Below are positions 35,471-43,124 of a stretch of DNA of 64,000 nt, one piece after another. The translations under genes were made by a program, and so were the position numbers. Under the pieces are notes generated by a model that had not been told where the DNA came from, did no database searches, and saw nothing but the letters and a program-made list of their open reading frames with translations. Positions within the stretch are counted from its first letter, which is position 1. Every line of letters starts with the position of its first letter. The DNA lies in NCBI GenBank assembly GCA_044352985.1, contig JBILCU010000009.1, positions 62,001-126,000 of the forward strand, read 5' to 3'. The DNA is from JADJDM01 sp044352985. GTDB lineage: Bacteria > Bacteroidota > Bacteroidia > B-17B0 > Aurantibacillaceae.

Positions 35471-36871
35471 ATGCACGCAGAATCCAGAATAAGAGAGCCC
35501 CTGATTATTGGCGATAAATCGTACCGACAAATCACGGATGATATCATTAAGCCAATTGAAGGTAAAGCAAATAAATATTGGTACATTTTATTTACAATAT
35601 CTGTTTTAACTTTCCTTTGGGGAATTGGTTGTTTAGCTTATACAATTGGAACAGGTATCGGTGTTTGGGGATCAAATAATGGTGTTGATTGGGCTTGGGA
35701 TATTACCAATTTCGTTTGGTGGATTGGTATTGGTCACGCTGGAACATTAATTTCAGCGGTATTATTGTTATTCCGTCAAAAATGGCGTATGGCAATTAAC
35801 CGTTCAGCTGAAGCGATGACTATTTTTGCCGTAATGTGTGCAGCTATTTTCGTATTGTTACACACTGGTCGTCCTTGGTTAGATTATATGTTGTTCCCTT
35901 TACCAAATCAATTTGGTTCTTTATGGCCAAACTTTAACTCACCATTATTATGGGACGTTTTTGCTGTATCTACTTATTTCACGGTATCATGTGTGTTTTG
36001 GTACATTGGTTTAATTCCAGATTTCGCAATGGTTCGCGACAGAGCTGTAAAACCAATGGCTAAAAAAGCATATGCTTTACTTTCATTTGGTTGGGGCGGG
36101 GGAGCTCGTCACTGGAGCCGTTTTGAAGAAGTTTCATTAGTGTTAGCAGGTTTATCAACACCACTTGTATTCTCAGTTCACTCTATTGTATCCTTTGACT
36201 TTGCTACTTCAGTTGTTCCGGGTTGGCACACAACAATTTTCCCACCATATTTCGTATCTGGTGCTGTATTCTCTGGTTTTGCGATGGTGTTAACCTTAAT
36301 GCTAATTGTAAGAAAGGTTTATAGTTTAGAAGCATATTTAACTATTAAGCACATTGAGTACATGAATATTGTAATCATTGTAACAGGATCCATTGTTGGT
36401 GTTGCTTATTTAACAGAGTTGTTTGTTGCTTGGTACTCAGGTGTAGAATTTGAGCAATACGCCTTCTTAAATCGTGCAACCGGACCATACTGGTGGGCTT
36501 ATGCAGCAATGATGACTTGTAATGTTATTTCACCCCAATTATTTTGGTTCAAAAAATTAAGAACCAATTTAGCTTTCACTTTTATACTTTCAATTGTTGT
36601 AAATATTGGTATGTGGTTCGAACGTTTTGTAATTATCGTTCCTACTTTATGTAGAACATTTGTTCCTGGTACTTGGAATATGTACCACCCATCATTTGTT
36701 GATATAGGTATTTTTGTAGGTACAATAGGTATGTTCTTTACTTTCTTCTTGTTGTATGCTAGAACATTCCCTGTTATTGCTCAGGCAGAGTTGAAAACCA
36801 TTCTTAAATCTTCAGGTGAAGCTCATAAAAAATTAGCAGCAAATCATTCACACGATAGTCATTCACATTAA
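35471..36871 (+). CDS. actC: Alternative Complex III membrane subunit ActC (NrfD/PsrC-like)
   Basis: A 466-residue integral membrane protein with about ten transmembrane helices. It belongs to the NrfD/PsrC group that holds the quinol-binding site. Landmarks are WWIGIGHAGTLISAVLLLFR, MCAAIFVLLHTGRPW, SVHSIVSFDFATSVVPGWH, FEQYAFLNRATGPYWWAY and MWFERFVIIVPTL. It ends in a His-rich tail (HDSHSH). It is 33 bp after actB and 14 bp before actD. Confidence 0.93.
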   Translation: MHAESRIREPLIIGDKSYRQITDDIIKPIEGKANKYWYILFTISVLTFLWGIGCLAYTIGTGIGVWGSNNGVDWAWDITNFVWWIGIGHAGTLISAVLLLFRQKWRMAINRSAEAMTIFAVMCAAIFVLLHTGRPWLDYMLFPLPNQFGSLWPNFNSPLLWDVFAVSTYFTVSCVFWYIGLIPDFAMVRDRAVKPMAKKAYALLSFGWGGGARHWSRFEEVSLVLAGLSTPLVFSVHSIVSFDFATSVVPGWHTTIFPPYFVSGAVFSGFAMVLTLMLIVRKVYSLEAYLTIKHIEYMNIVIIVTGSIVGVAYLTELFVAWYSGVEFEQYAFLNRATGPYWWAYAAMMTCNVISPQLFWFKKLRTNLAFTFILSIVVNIGMWFERFVIIVPTLCRTFVPGTWNMYHPSFVDIGIFVGTIGMFFTFFLLYARTFPVIAQAELKTILKSSGEAHKKLAANHSHDSHSH

Positions 36872-36885
36872 TAGAGAAATTGAAT

Positions 36886-37431
36886 ATGGCAACAAAACAA
36901 GTTATACACGGTATTTATGATGATGAAGTTCCTCTTTTGGAGGGATGTAAAAAACTTCGTGATGCAGGAATAAGAGTAAAAGATGTTTTTTCTCCTTTTC
37001 CAATACATGGAATTGATCCAATTATTGGTTTACCAAGAACGAGAATTGCAATTTGTGCTTTCATCTATGGATTAACAGGAGCATGTTTAGCAACTTGGAT
37101 GATGTGGTACATGATGGTTACTGATTGGCCTACTGACATTGGAGGGAAACCAAGCTTTACTTATTACATGAATGTACCTGCTTTTATTCCAATTACTTTT
37201 GAATCAACAGTATTTTGCGCGGCTCATGGAATGGCACTTACATATTTATTACGTTGCTGGTTAGTTCCTGGTGCTAAGGCTAAAAATCCTGATCCAAGAA
37301 CTACAGATGATAAGTTTATGATTTACCTAGAGTTAAATGAAGAACAAGTATCTTCAGCTGAAGGCATTTTAAAAAGCACAGGAGCTAGTGAAGTAAATCA
37401 TAAAGGAACAATTGCATTAAAAGATCATTAA
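36886..37431 (+). CDS. actD: Alternative Complex III subunit ActD (DUF3341)
   Basis: A 181-residue membrane-anchored subunit of the DUF3341 family. I choose the ATG at 36886 over a TTG two codons upstream. The protein has a cytoplasmic N-terminal domain (GIYDDEVPLLEGCKKLRDAG, DVFSPFPIHGID), then the typical GLPRTRIAICAFIYGLTGAC helix and a second helix (FIPITFESTVFCAAHGMALTYLL), and a C-terminal soluble strand-rich part. It sits between actC and actE as in other ACIII operons. Confidence 0.92.
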   Translation: MATKQVIHGIYDDEVPLLEGCKKLRDAGIRVKDVFSPFPIHGIDPIIGLPRTRIAICAFIYGLTGACLATWMMWYMMVTDWPTDIGGKPSFTYYMNVPAFIPITFESTVFCAAHGMALTYLLRCWLVPGAKAKNPDPRTTDDKFMIYLELNEEQVSSAEGILKSTGASEVNHKGTIALKDH

Positions 37432-37450
37432 TAAAGAAAATCGTTTAGCG

Positions 37451-38107
37451 ATGAAATTAAATAAATTCCCAAATCTGAAAACCATTGCGCTGTCCGCATT
37501 AACTGCAGCCATGCTTACAGGTTTTACATCATGCGAAGAAGTACCGAATAGTCCGGGTTTTGAATTTGCGCCTGATATGTATAGAACTAGAGCATTAAGA
37601 TATTATGGAGAGTATGTTACAGCAACTGGTGACACATTAAATATGGCAAGAAAACCAGTAGCAGGAAGTATTGCAAGAAATTATTTGCCTTCTATACCTA
37701 AAGGAATAACTTATGATAATGCTGATTTATTAAAAAACCCAATTGCATTTAGTCCTGAAGTTGAAAAAGAAGGTGAAGTTATTTATGGTAAGTTTTGTGT
37801 ACACTGTCATGGTGAAGCAGGTAAAGGTGATGGAAAAGTTGCAGCAAAATTACCAGGACCTCCACCAGCATATGATGGTACTTTAAAGAATTTATCAGAG
37901 GGTAAAATATTTTATTCTATCACAAACGGTAAAGGTACAATGGGTGCCCATGGGTTATTACTAAATGCAGATGAAAGATGGAAGTTAGTTCATTTTGTTC
38001 AAAAATTACAAGGTGTTAGAAACGCTCCAGCTGCTTCAGATTCATTAGCAACAAATAAAGTTGATTCAGTAAAAACAACACCAAGTAAAGCTGTTGCAAA
38101 AAAATAG
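37451..38107 (+). CDS. actE: Alternative Complex III cytochrome c subunit ActE
   Basis: A 218-residue monohaem cytochrome c lipoprotein. The lipobox is GFTSC with Cys28, and the haem motif is CVHCH at 116-120, with a Met ligand likely in GTMGAHG. Upstream of the haem domain is the ActE-type PDMYRTRALRYYGEY region. The C-terminal ~25 residues are a low-complexity Ser/Thr/Lys tail. It would relay electrons between ACIII and the oxidase. Confidence 0.9.
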   Translation: MKLNKFPNLKTIALSALTAAMLTGFTSCEEVPNSPGFEFAPDMYRTRALRYYGEYVTATGDTLNMARKPVAGSIARNYLPSIPKGITYDNADLLKNPIAFSPEVEKEGEVIYGKFCVHCHGEAGKGDGKVAAKLPGPPPAYDGTLKNLSEGKIFYSITNGKGTMGAHGLLLNADERWKLVHFVQKLQGVRNAPAASDSLATNKVDSVKTTPSKAVAKK

Positions 38108-38138
38108 GAATAAAAACTAATTAGAAAAAAGGTTGTAT

Positions 38139-39359
38139 ATGTCAAAATTAAACTTCGAAATTCCTTCCAAAGCTAAAATGTTTACTTATATTTTAATGGC
38201 TATTGGATTGATATCAATAATTGCATCTTTTTTAACTGATGCACCTCATGAACCGGATCCTCATTATCATCAAAATCGTGCATGGGCTAATATTTTTATT
38301 AATTCATTTTTCTTTATGGCTATTGGTTTAGCTGCGGCATTCTTTTTAGGTTTGCAATACGCTGCTGAGGCAGGTTGGGCGACTACCATTAAAAGAATAA
38401 CTGAGGCTGTAGCTTGGTATTTACCTTATGGTGTAAGTTTTATGCTTCTATTGTTTATTTTGGGTCAATTACATGTGCACCATATTTATTCTTGGATGAC
38501 TGAAGGGATTGCTGATCCTAATTCACCAAACTACGATGAAATTGTTGCTAATAAAATTGGATATTTTGGTTTATTTTGGTGGATTAGATCAATCGCATAC
38601 GTTGGAGGTTGGTTGTATTTCACTCATAAATTAAGAAAAAATTCCATTGATGCTGATCAGGTTTCTAATGACACTCACCATTGGAAAAATGTAAAACTAT
38701 CTGCATGGTTCATGGTTTTATTTGCTGTAACATCTTCAACATCTGCTTGGGATTGGGTTATGAGTATTGATGTTCATTGGTTTTCAACATTATTTGGGTG
38801 GTATATTTTTGCAGGTATGTGGATTAGTGCAATTATTACAATCATTATGATAATTGTATGGCTAAAAAAGTTAGGGTATATGGAGTTTGTTACAGAAAGT
38901 ACTATTCACGATATGGGTAAATGGATGTTTGCAATTTCTTTCCTATGGACTTACCTATATTTCTCACAATTCATGTTGATTTGGTATTCAAACATACCTG
39001 AGGAAGTTATTTATTTCCAAAGTCGTTGGGAGCATTTTAAACCGCTAATGTGGACAGTGTTGTTCGTTAACTTTGTATTTCCTATGATATTATTAATGAG
39101 TCGTGATGCAAAAAGAAATTTTTGGTTCTTAACAATAGTAGGAACAATAATTTTCGTTGGGCACTGGCTTGATGTTGTTATGATTGTAATGCCAGGTACA
39201 GTAGGTCATCACTGGAACGGATTAAGTTGGATGGAGTTTGGAACATTCCTTGGTTTCTTAGGTTTTTTTATAAATATTTTGTTGAGGAATCTTGCATCAC
39301 GACCATTATTGGTTAAAAACCATCCATATTTGGATGAAGCATTGCATCATACAACCTAA
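38139..39359 (+). CDS. actF: Alternative Complex III membrane subunit ActF
   Basis: A 406-residue integral membrane protein with about ten helices, distantly related to ActC. The ATG at 38139 is preferred to a TTG two codons before. Landmarks are HYHQNRAWANIFINSFFFMA, FFLGLQYAAEAGW, SSTSAWDWVMSIDVHWFSTL, SQFMLIWYSNIPEEVIYF and WLDVVMIVMPGTVG. It is the last ACIII subunit; coxB starts 51 bp later in the same transcript. Confidence 0.92.
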   Translation: MSKLNFEIPSKAKMFTYILMAIGLISIIASFLTDAPHEPDPHYHQNRAWANIFINSFFFMAIGLAAAFFLGLQYAAEAGWATTIKRITEAVAWYLPYGVSFMLLLFILGQLHVHHIYSWMTEGIADPNSPNYDEIVANKIGYFGLFWWIRSIAYVGGWLYFTHKLRKNSIDADQVSNDTHHWKNVKLSAWFMVLFAVTSSTSAWDWVMSIDVHWFSTLFGWYIFAGMWISAIITIIMIIVWLKKLGYMEFVTESTIHDMGKWMFAISFLWTYLYFSQFMLIWYSNIPEEVIYFQSRWEHFKPLMWTVLFVNFVFPMILLMSRDAKRNFWFLTIVGTIIFVGHWLDVVMIVMPGTVGHHWNGLSWMEFGTFLGFLGFFINILLRNLASRPLLVKNHPYLDEALHHTT

Positions 39360-39410
39360 TTATTTCAGAAATTTGTAATAGAAAAATTAATTTAAAAAAA
39401 ACAATATAAC

Positions 39411-40442
39411 ATGACACTTTTGTATATTTTAACCATTTTATTGTTGTGTATAGCCTTAGCTTATTTATTCAAAGTAATAGATTTATCTAGAGTTTTAAAA
39501 ACTGAAAAAGAATGGATACCTACAGAAAATGATAACAGAACAATGGGTAAATTCTTTTTAATCTTTATGTTTGCTTTTATAGCTTGGTCTTTTTACCAAA
39601 TATATCAATATGGTTATAGAAGTTTACCTAAATCTGCCTCTGAACATGGCGATAAAGTAGATGAATTAATGAGATATAACATGTATATCATTTGGATTGT
39701 ATTTGTTTTGACAAATTTTGTTCTTTTCTATTTTGCTTGGAAATATTATGGTAGAAAAAATGGTAAAGCTGAATTTTTCGCACATGATAATAAATTGGAA
39801 ATGATTTGGACAGTAGTACCTGCTGTCGTATTAGCATTCATTATCATTTTTGGTTTGAAATATTGGAATGAAATCATGGAAAAATCAACTGATACAAAAT
39901 CAGTTAAAATTGAATTATATTCTAAACAATTTGACTGGACAGCTCGTTATGCAGGCGCTGATAATACTTTCGGTTTAGATGATTTCACTCAAATTGATGG
40001 TGGTAATTCTATGGGCCTTGATACATTAGATAAAAATTGTTTTGATGACATTATTGTTAAGAATGAAATTCATATTCCTATTGGTGTTGAAATTGATTTT
40101 CAATTCCGTTCAAGAGATGTAATTCATAGTGCATTTATGCCTCATTTTAGAGCACAAATGAATTGTGTTCCTGGTCAAGTTACTCGTTTCAAATTCAAAC
40201 CAACTGTTACAACAGTTGAAATGAGAAAAGATGAACAGGTAATTCGTAACATTAAAGAAATTAATGCTATTCGTGAAAAGAAAGGTGAAGATCCAATTGA
40301 GTTTGATTACACTTTAATTTGTAATAAAATTTGTGGGGCATCTCATTATAACATGCCAATGAAAATTGTTGTTGAATCTGAAAAAGATTATAAAGAATGG
40401 TTAGCTAAGCAAAAGACATTTAAAACTGTTGCTTCAAAATAA
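39411..40442 (+). CDS. coxB: Cytochrome c oxidase subunit II
   Basis: The CuA-carrying subunit of an aa3-type terminal oxidase, 343 residues. Four hydrophobic segments are visible (near 1-20, 46-66, 88-110 and 128-150), more than the usual two, then the cupredoxin domain with KQFDWTARY. The CuA ligands are present in DVIHSAFMP (His) and CNKICGASHYNMPM (Cys, Cys, His, Met at the correct spacing). The Glu that normally sits between the two cysteines is Lys; only its main-chain carbonyl binds copper, so the site should still form. No fused cytochrome c is present; ActE probably serves as donor. Confidence 0.94.
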   Translation: MTLLYILTILLLCIALAYLFKVIDLSRVLKTEKEWIPTENDNRTMGKFFLIFMFAFIAWSFYQIYQYGYRSLPKSASEHGDKVDELMRYNMYIIWIVFVLTNFVLFYFAWKYYGRKNGKAEFFAHDNKLEMIWTVVPAVVLAFIIIFGLKYWNEIMEKSTDTKSVKIELYSKQFDWTARYAGADNTFGLDDFTQIDGGNSMGLDTLDKNCFDDIIVKNEIHIPIGVEIDFQFRSRDVIHSAFMPHFRAQMNCVPGQVTRFKFKPTVTTVEMRKDEQVIRNIKEINAIREKKGEDPIEFDYTLICNKICGASHYNMPMKIVVESEKDYKEWLAKQKTFKTVASK

Positions 40443-40477
40443 ATTTTAATATTAATTTAATTTAAAAAACGATAAAG

Positions 40478-42307
40478 ATGGGAAATAGTGCAGGTCTTTC
40501 AGTAGAAGTTGGTCATGAGCATGCTGTTCATCATGCACATGCTCATGATGAACAGCATGAGGAAAGTTTTGTGAGTAAGTATATTTTCAGCTTAGATCAT
40601 AAAACTATCTCTAGACAATTTTTAATTACAGCTGTAGTAATGGCTGTTATTGCTATGATGATGTCTATCATTTTCAGGATGCAATTAGCTTGGCCTGGAG
40701 AAAAATTTGCTTTTGTTAATGCTTTATTAGGAGATAAGTGGGGTAAGGATGGATTGTTAGATCCTAACATGTATTTAGCCTTAGTTACTATTCACGGTAC
40801 CATTATGGTTTTCTTTGTATTAACAGGTGGTTTAAGTGGTACTTTTGCTAATCTTTTAATTCCATATCAAATTGGAGCTCGTGATATGGCATCTGGGTTT
40901 TTGAATATGTTATCTTATTGGTTTTTCTTCTTATCAAGTGCCATAATGGTTGGTTCTTTATTTGTTGAAGATGGCCCAGCTTCTGGTGGTTGGACAATTT
41001 ATCCTCCTCTTTCAGCTTTACCTGAAGCAATGCCAGGTTCTAAATTAGGGATGACATTGTGGTTAATTTCAATGAGTTTGTTTATTGTTTCGTCATTATT
41101 AGGTGGTTTAAATTATATTGCTACAATTGTAAATCTACGAACTCAAGGAATGAAAATGACAAGAATGCCACTTACTATCTGGGCATTGTTGATTACTGCA
41201 ATTTTAGGAGTTTTATCTTTCCCTGTTTTATTATCTTGTGCTTTATTGTTAATCTTTGATAGAAGTATGGGGACAAGTTTTTACTTGTCTGATATCTATA
41301 TAGGTGGTCGTCCATTAGATCAAGTTGGTGGAAGTCCAATATTATTCGAGCATTTATTCTGGTTCTTAGGTCACCCAGAGGTATATATCGTTTTATTACC
41401 TGCTTTAGGTATTACTTCTGAAATTATTGCAACCAATGCACGTAAACCAATCTTTGGATACCGTGCAATGATTGGATCAATGTTGGCAATTGGTTTCTTA
41501 TCTTTCATTGTTTGGGGACATCACATGTACATGACAGGCATGAATCCATTCTTAGGTTCAGTGTTCGTATTCACCACTTTATTAATTGCTATTCCTTCTG
41601 CTGTAAAAGCATTTAATTATATTACTACTCTTTGGAAAGGTAATATTCAGTACACCCCTGCTATGTTGTTTTCAGTAGGTTTAGTTTCTTCTTTCGTTAC
41701 TGGTGGTGTTACTGGTATTATTCTTGCCGATTCAACATTAGATATTTCAGTGCATGATACCTACTTTGTTGTTGCGCATTTCCATATTGTAATGGGATTA
41801 TCAGCAATCTTTGGAATGTTTGCAGGTGTTTATCATTGGTTTCCTAAAATGTTCTTAAGAATGATGAATAAAAAAATGGGATATTTACATTTCTGGATTA
41901 CTTTCATTGGTGCTTACGGAGTATTTTTTCCTATGCATTTCTTAGGAATGAGTGGTGTACCTCGTCGTTATTACACTAATAGTAACTTCCCTATTTTTGA
42001 TAACCTAGGAGATATTAATCAATTTGTAACTGTTGCTGCTATTATTGCAGCGTTAGGACAATTGATATTCTTAATCAATTTCTTCTACAGCATGTTCAGA
42101 GGACCAAAAGCCCCTCAAAATCCTTGGAATTCTAACACCTTAGAATGGACTTCTCCTGCTGGAAGACACGTTCATGGTAACTGGGAAGGCCCACTACCTG
42201 TTGTGCATCGTTGGGCATATGATTATAGTAAGCCAGGTGCTGAAAATGATTACATTCCACAAACCATACCTCTTAAAGAGGGTGAGCACGATGGAGGGGA
42301 ACATTAA
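40478..42307 (+). CDS. coxA: Cytochrome c oxidase subunit I
   Basis: The catalytic subunit that reduces oxygen at a haem a3-CuB centre, 609 residues, about 12 transmembrane helices. The haem and copper ligands are visible in VTIHGTIMVFFVLTGG (low-spin haem a His), FWFLGHPEVYIVLLPALGI (CuB His and the cross-linked Tyr), WGHHMYMTGM (two CuB His) and HDTYFVVAHFHIVMG (haem a3 and haem a His). The N-terminus has a His-rich cytoplasmic tail (HEHAVHHAHAHDEQH). The gene closes the actABCDEF-coxBA operon; no subunit III or IV gene is present here. Confidence 0.96.
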   Translation: MGNSAGLSVEVGHEHAVHHAHAHDEQHEESFVSKYIFSLDHKTISRQFLITAVVMAVIAMMMSIIFRMQLAWPGEKFAFVNALLGDKWGKDGLLDPNMYLALVTIHGTIMVFFVLTGGLSGTFANLLIPYQIGARDMASGFLNMLSYWFFFLSSAIMVGSLFVEDGPASGGWTIYPPLSALPEAMPGSKLGMTLWLISMSLFIVSSLLGGLNYIATIVNLRTQGMKMTRMPLTIWALLITAILGVLSFPVLLSCALLLIFDRSMGTSFYLSDIYIGGRPLDQVGGSPILFEHLFWFLGHPEVYIVLLPALGITSEIIATNARKPIFGYRAMIGSMLAIGFLSFIVWGHHMYMTGMNPFLGSVFVFTTLLIAIPSAVKAFNYITTLWKGNIQYTPAMLFSVGLVSSFVTGGVTGIILADSTLDISVHDTYFVVAHFHIVMGLSAIFGMFAGVYHWFPKMFLRMMNKKMGYLHFWITFIGAYGVFFPMHFLGMSGVPRRYYTNSNFPIFDNLGDINQFVTVAAIIAALGQLIFLINFFYSMFRGPKAPQNPWNSNTLEWTSPAGRHVHGNWEGPLPVVHRWAYDYSKPGAENDYIPQTIPLKEGEHDGGEH

Positions 42308-42314
42308 ATAATTC

Positions 42315-42343
42315 AAAAAGACTACTTCGGTAGTCTTTTTTTA
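42315..42343 (+). terminator. Rho-independent terminator of the act-cox operon
   Basis: AAAAAGACTAC (42315-42325) pairs with GTAGTCTTTTT around a TTCG tetraloop and continues into a T-run. It starts 8 bp after the coxA stop codon. Confidence 0.93.
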
Positions 42344-42391
42344 TGCTATTAATTTTATAGTTTAGCTGTTTATAATCAGATATTTCTTAAA

Positions 42392-43003
42392 ATGAAAAAG
42401 TGGTTTATTTTATTTTTATTATTTATACTTTTTCAAACAACTTTTTCGCAACAGCAATTACCTCAGGTTGAAAATTTTATTGCTAAAGTTTTAAGTAATG
42501 CTACTGTAAGACTAGATCTTACTATTAGTAATAGCATACAATTAGTGAATGGTTTTGAAATACAACGTTCTTTGGATTCAGCTTTTGGTTATATAACTGT
42601 TTATACTTATTTTGGAGCTGTTGGGGGGAATTCAAATCTGAATTTTTTCTATGAGGATTACCCACCAGACCCTACTAAAATTTACTATTATAAAGTTAGG
42701 TTTTCTAATGGGAATCAATCTACTATTATTAAAGTAAATATGGCTGAAATTTTTGGTGAGTACAAAATAATTCCACATCCATTAATTGATTTTTCGAGAT
42801 TAGAATTTGTTTATTTATTTGGTCAACAATGGATTTTAGAGATAGCTGATCCAAAAGGATATTTTATTTATAGAGATGAATATGTTAAAACAGGTTCTTA
42901 TTCCTTGAGTAGATCATTATTTACATCAAATGGTATTTATTTTTTCAGACTTTATTTAAGTGATGGATCTAAACTTATTACAGGTAAAATAGTTGCTTTG
43001 TAA
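42392..43003 (+). CDS. Secreted protein with fibronectin-like fold and T9SS-type C-terminus
   Basis: A 203-residue protein with a signal peptide (MKKWFILFLLFILFQTTFSQ). Residues ~30-115 look like a fibronectin-type domain (VNGFEIQRSLDSAFGYITVY, KIYYYKVRFSNGNQ). The last ~80 residues resemble a T9SS type A sorting domain: IIPHPLIDFSRLEF in place of the usual V.PNP, then SNGIYFFRLYLSDG and TGKIVAL. Type IX secretion is inferred. It is a single gene after the act-cox terminator with no further hint of function. Confidence 0.65.
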   Translation: MKKWFILFLLFILFQTTFSQQQLPQVENFIAKVLSNATVRLDLTISNSIQLVNGFEIQRSLDSAFGYITVYTYFGAVGGNSNLNFFYEDYPPDPTKIYYYKVRFSNGNQSTIIKVNMAEIFGEYKIIPHPLIDFSRLEFVYLFGQQWILEIADPKGYFIYRDEYVKTGSYSLSRSLFTSNGIYFFRLYLSDGSKLITGKIVAL

Positions 43004-43011
43004 AATAGTTG

Positions 43012-43085
43012 TGGCCCCGAGAGGATTCGAACCTCCAACCCTCAGAATCGGAATCTGATATTCTATCCAGTTGAACTACGGGACC
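43012..43085 (-). tRNA. tRNA-Arg (anticodon CCG)
   Basis: Read on the minus strand this folds as a full cloverleaf: acceptor stem GGTCCCG / CGGGGCC with one G-T pair, D-arm GTTC..GAAT, anticodon stem TCAGA / TCTGA around the loop TTCCGAT, and T-arm GGAGG-TTCGAAT-CCTCT. The anticodon CCG reads CGG arginine codons. The discriminator base is A and the CCA end is not encoded, so it must be added. Confidence 0.96.
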
Positions 43086-43124
43086 AATGAAATTCTACAA
43101 ATGAAATTTAATAATTTGTATTTA

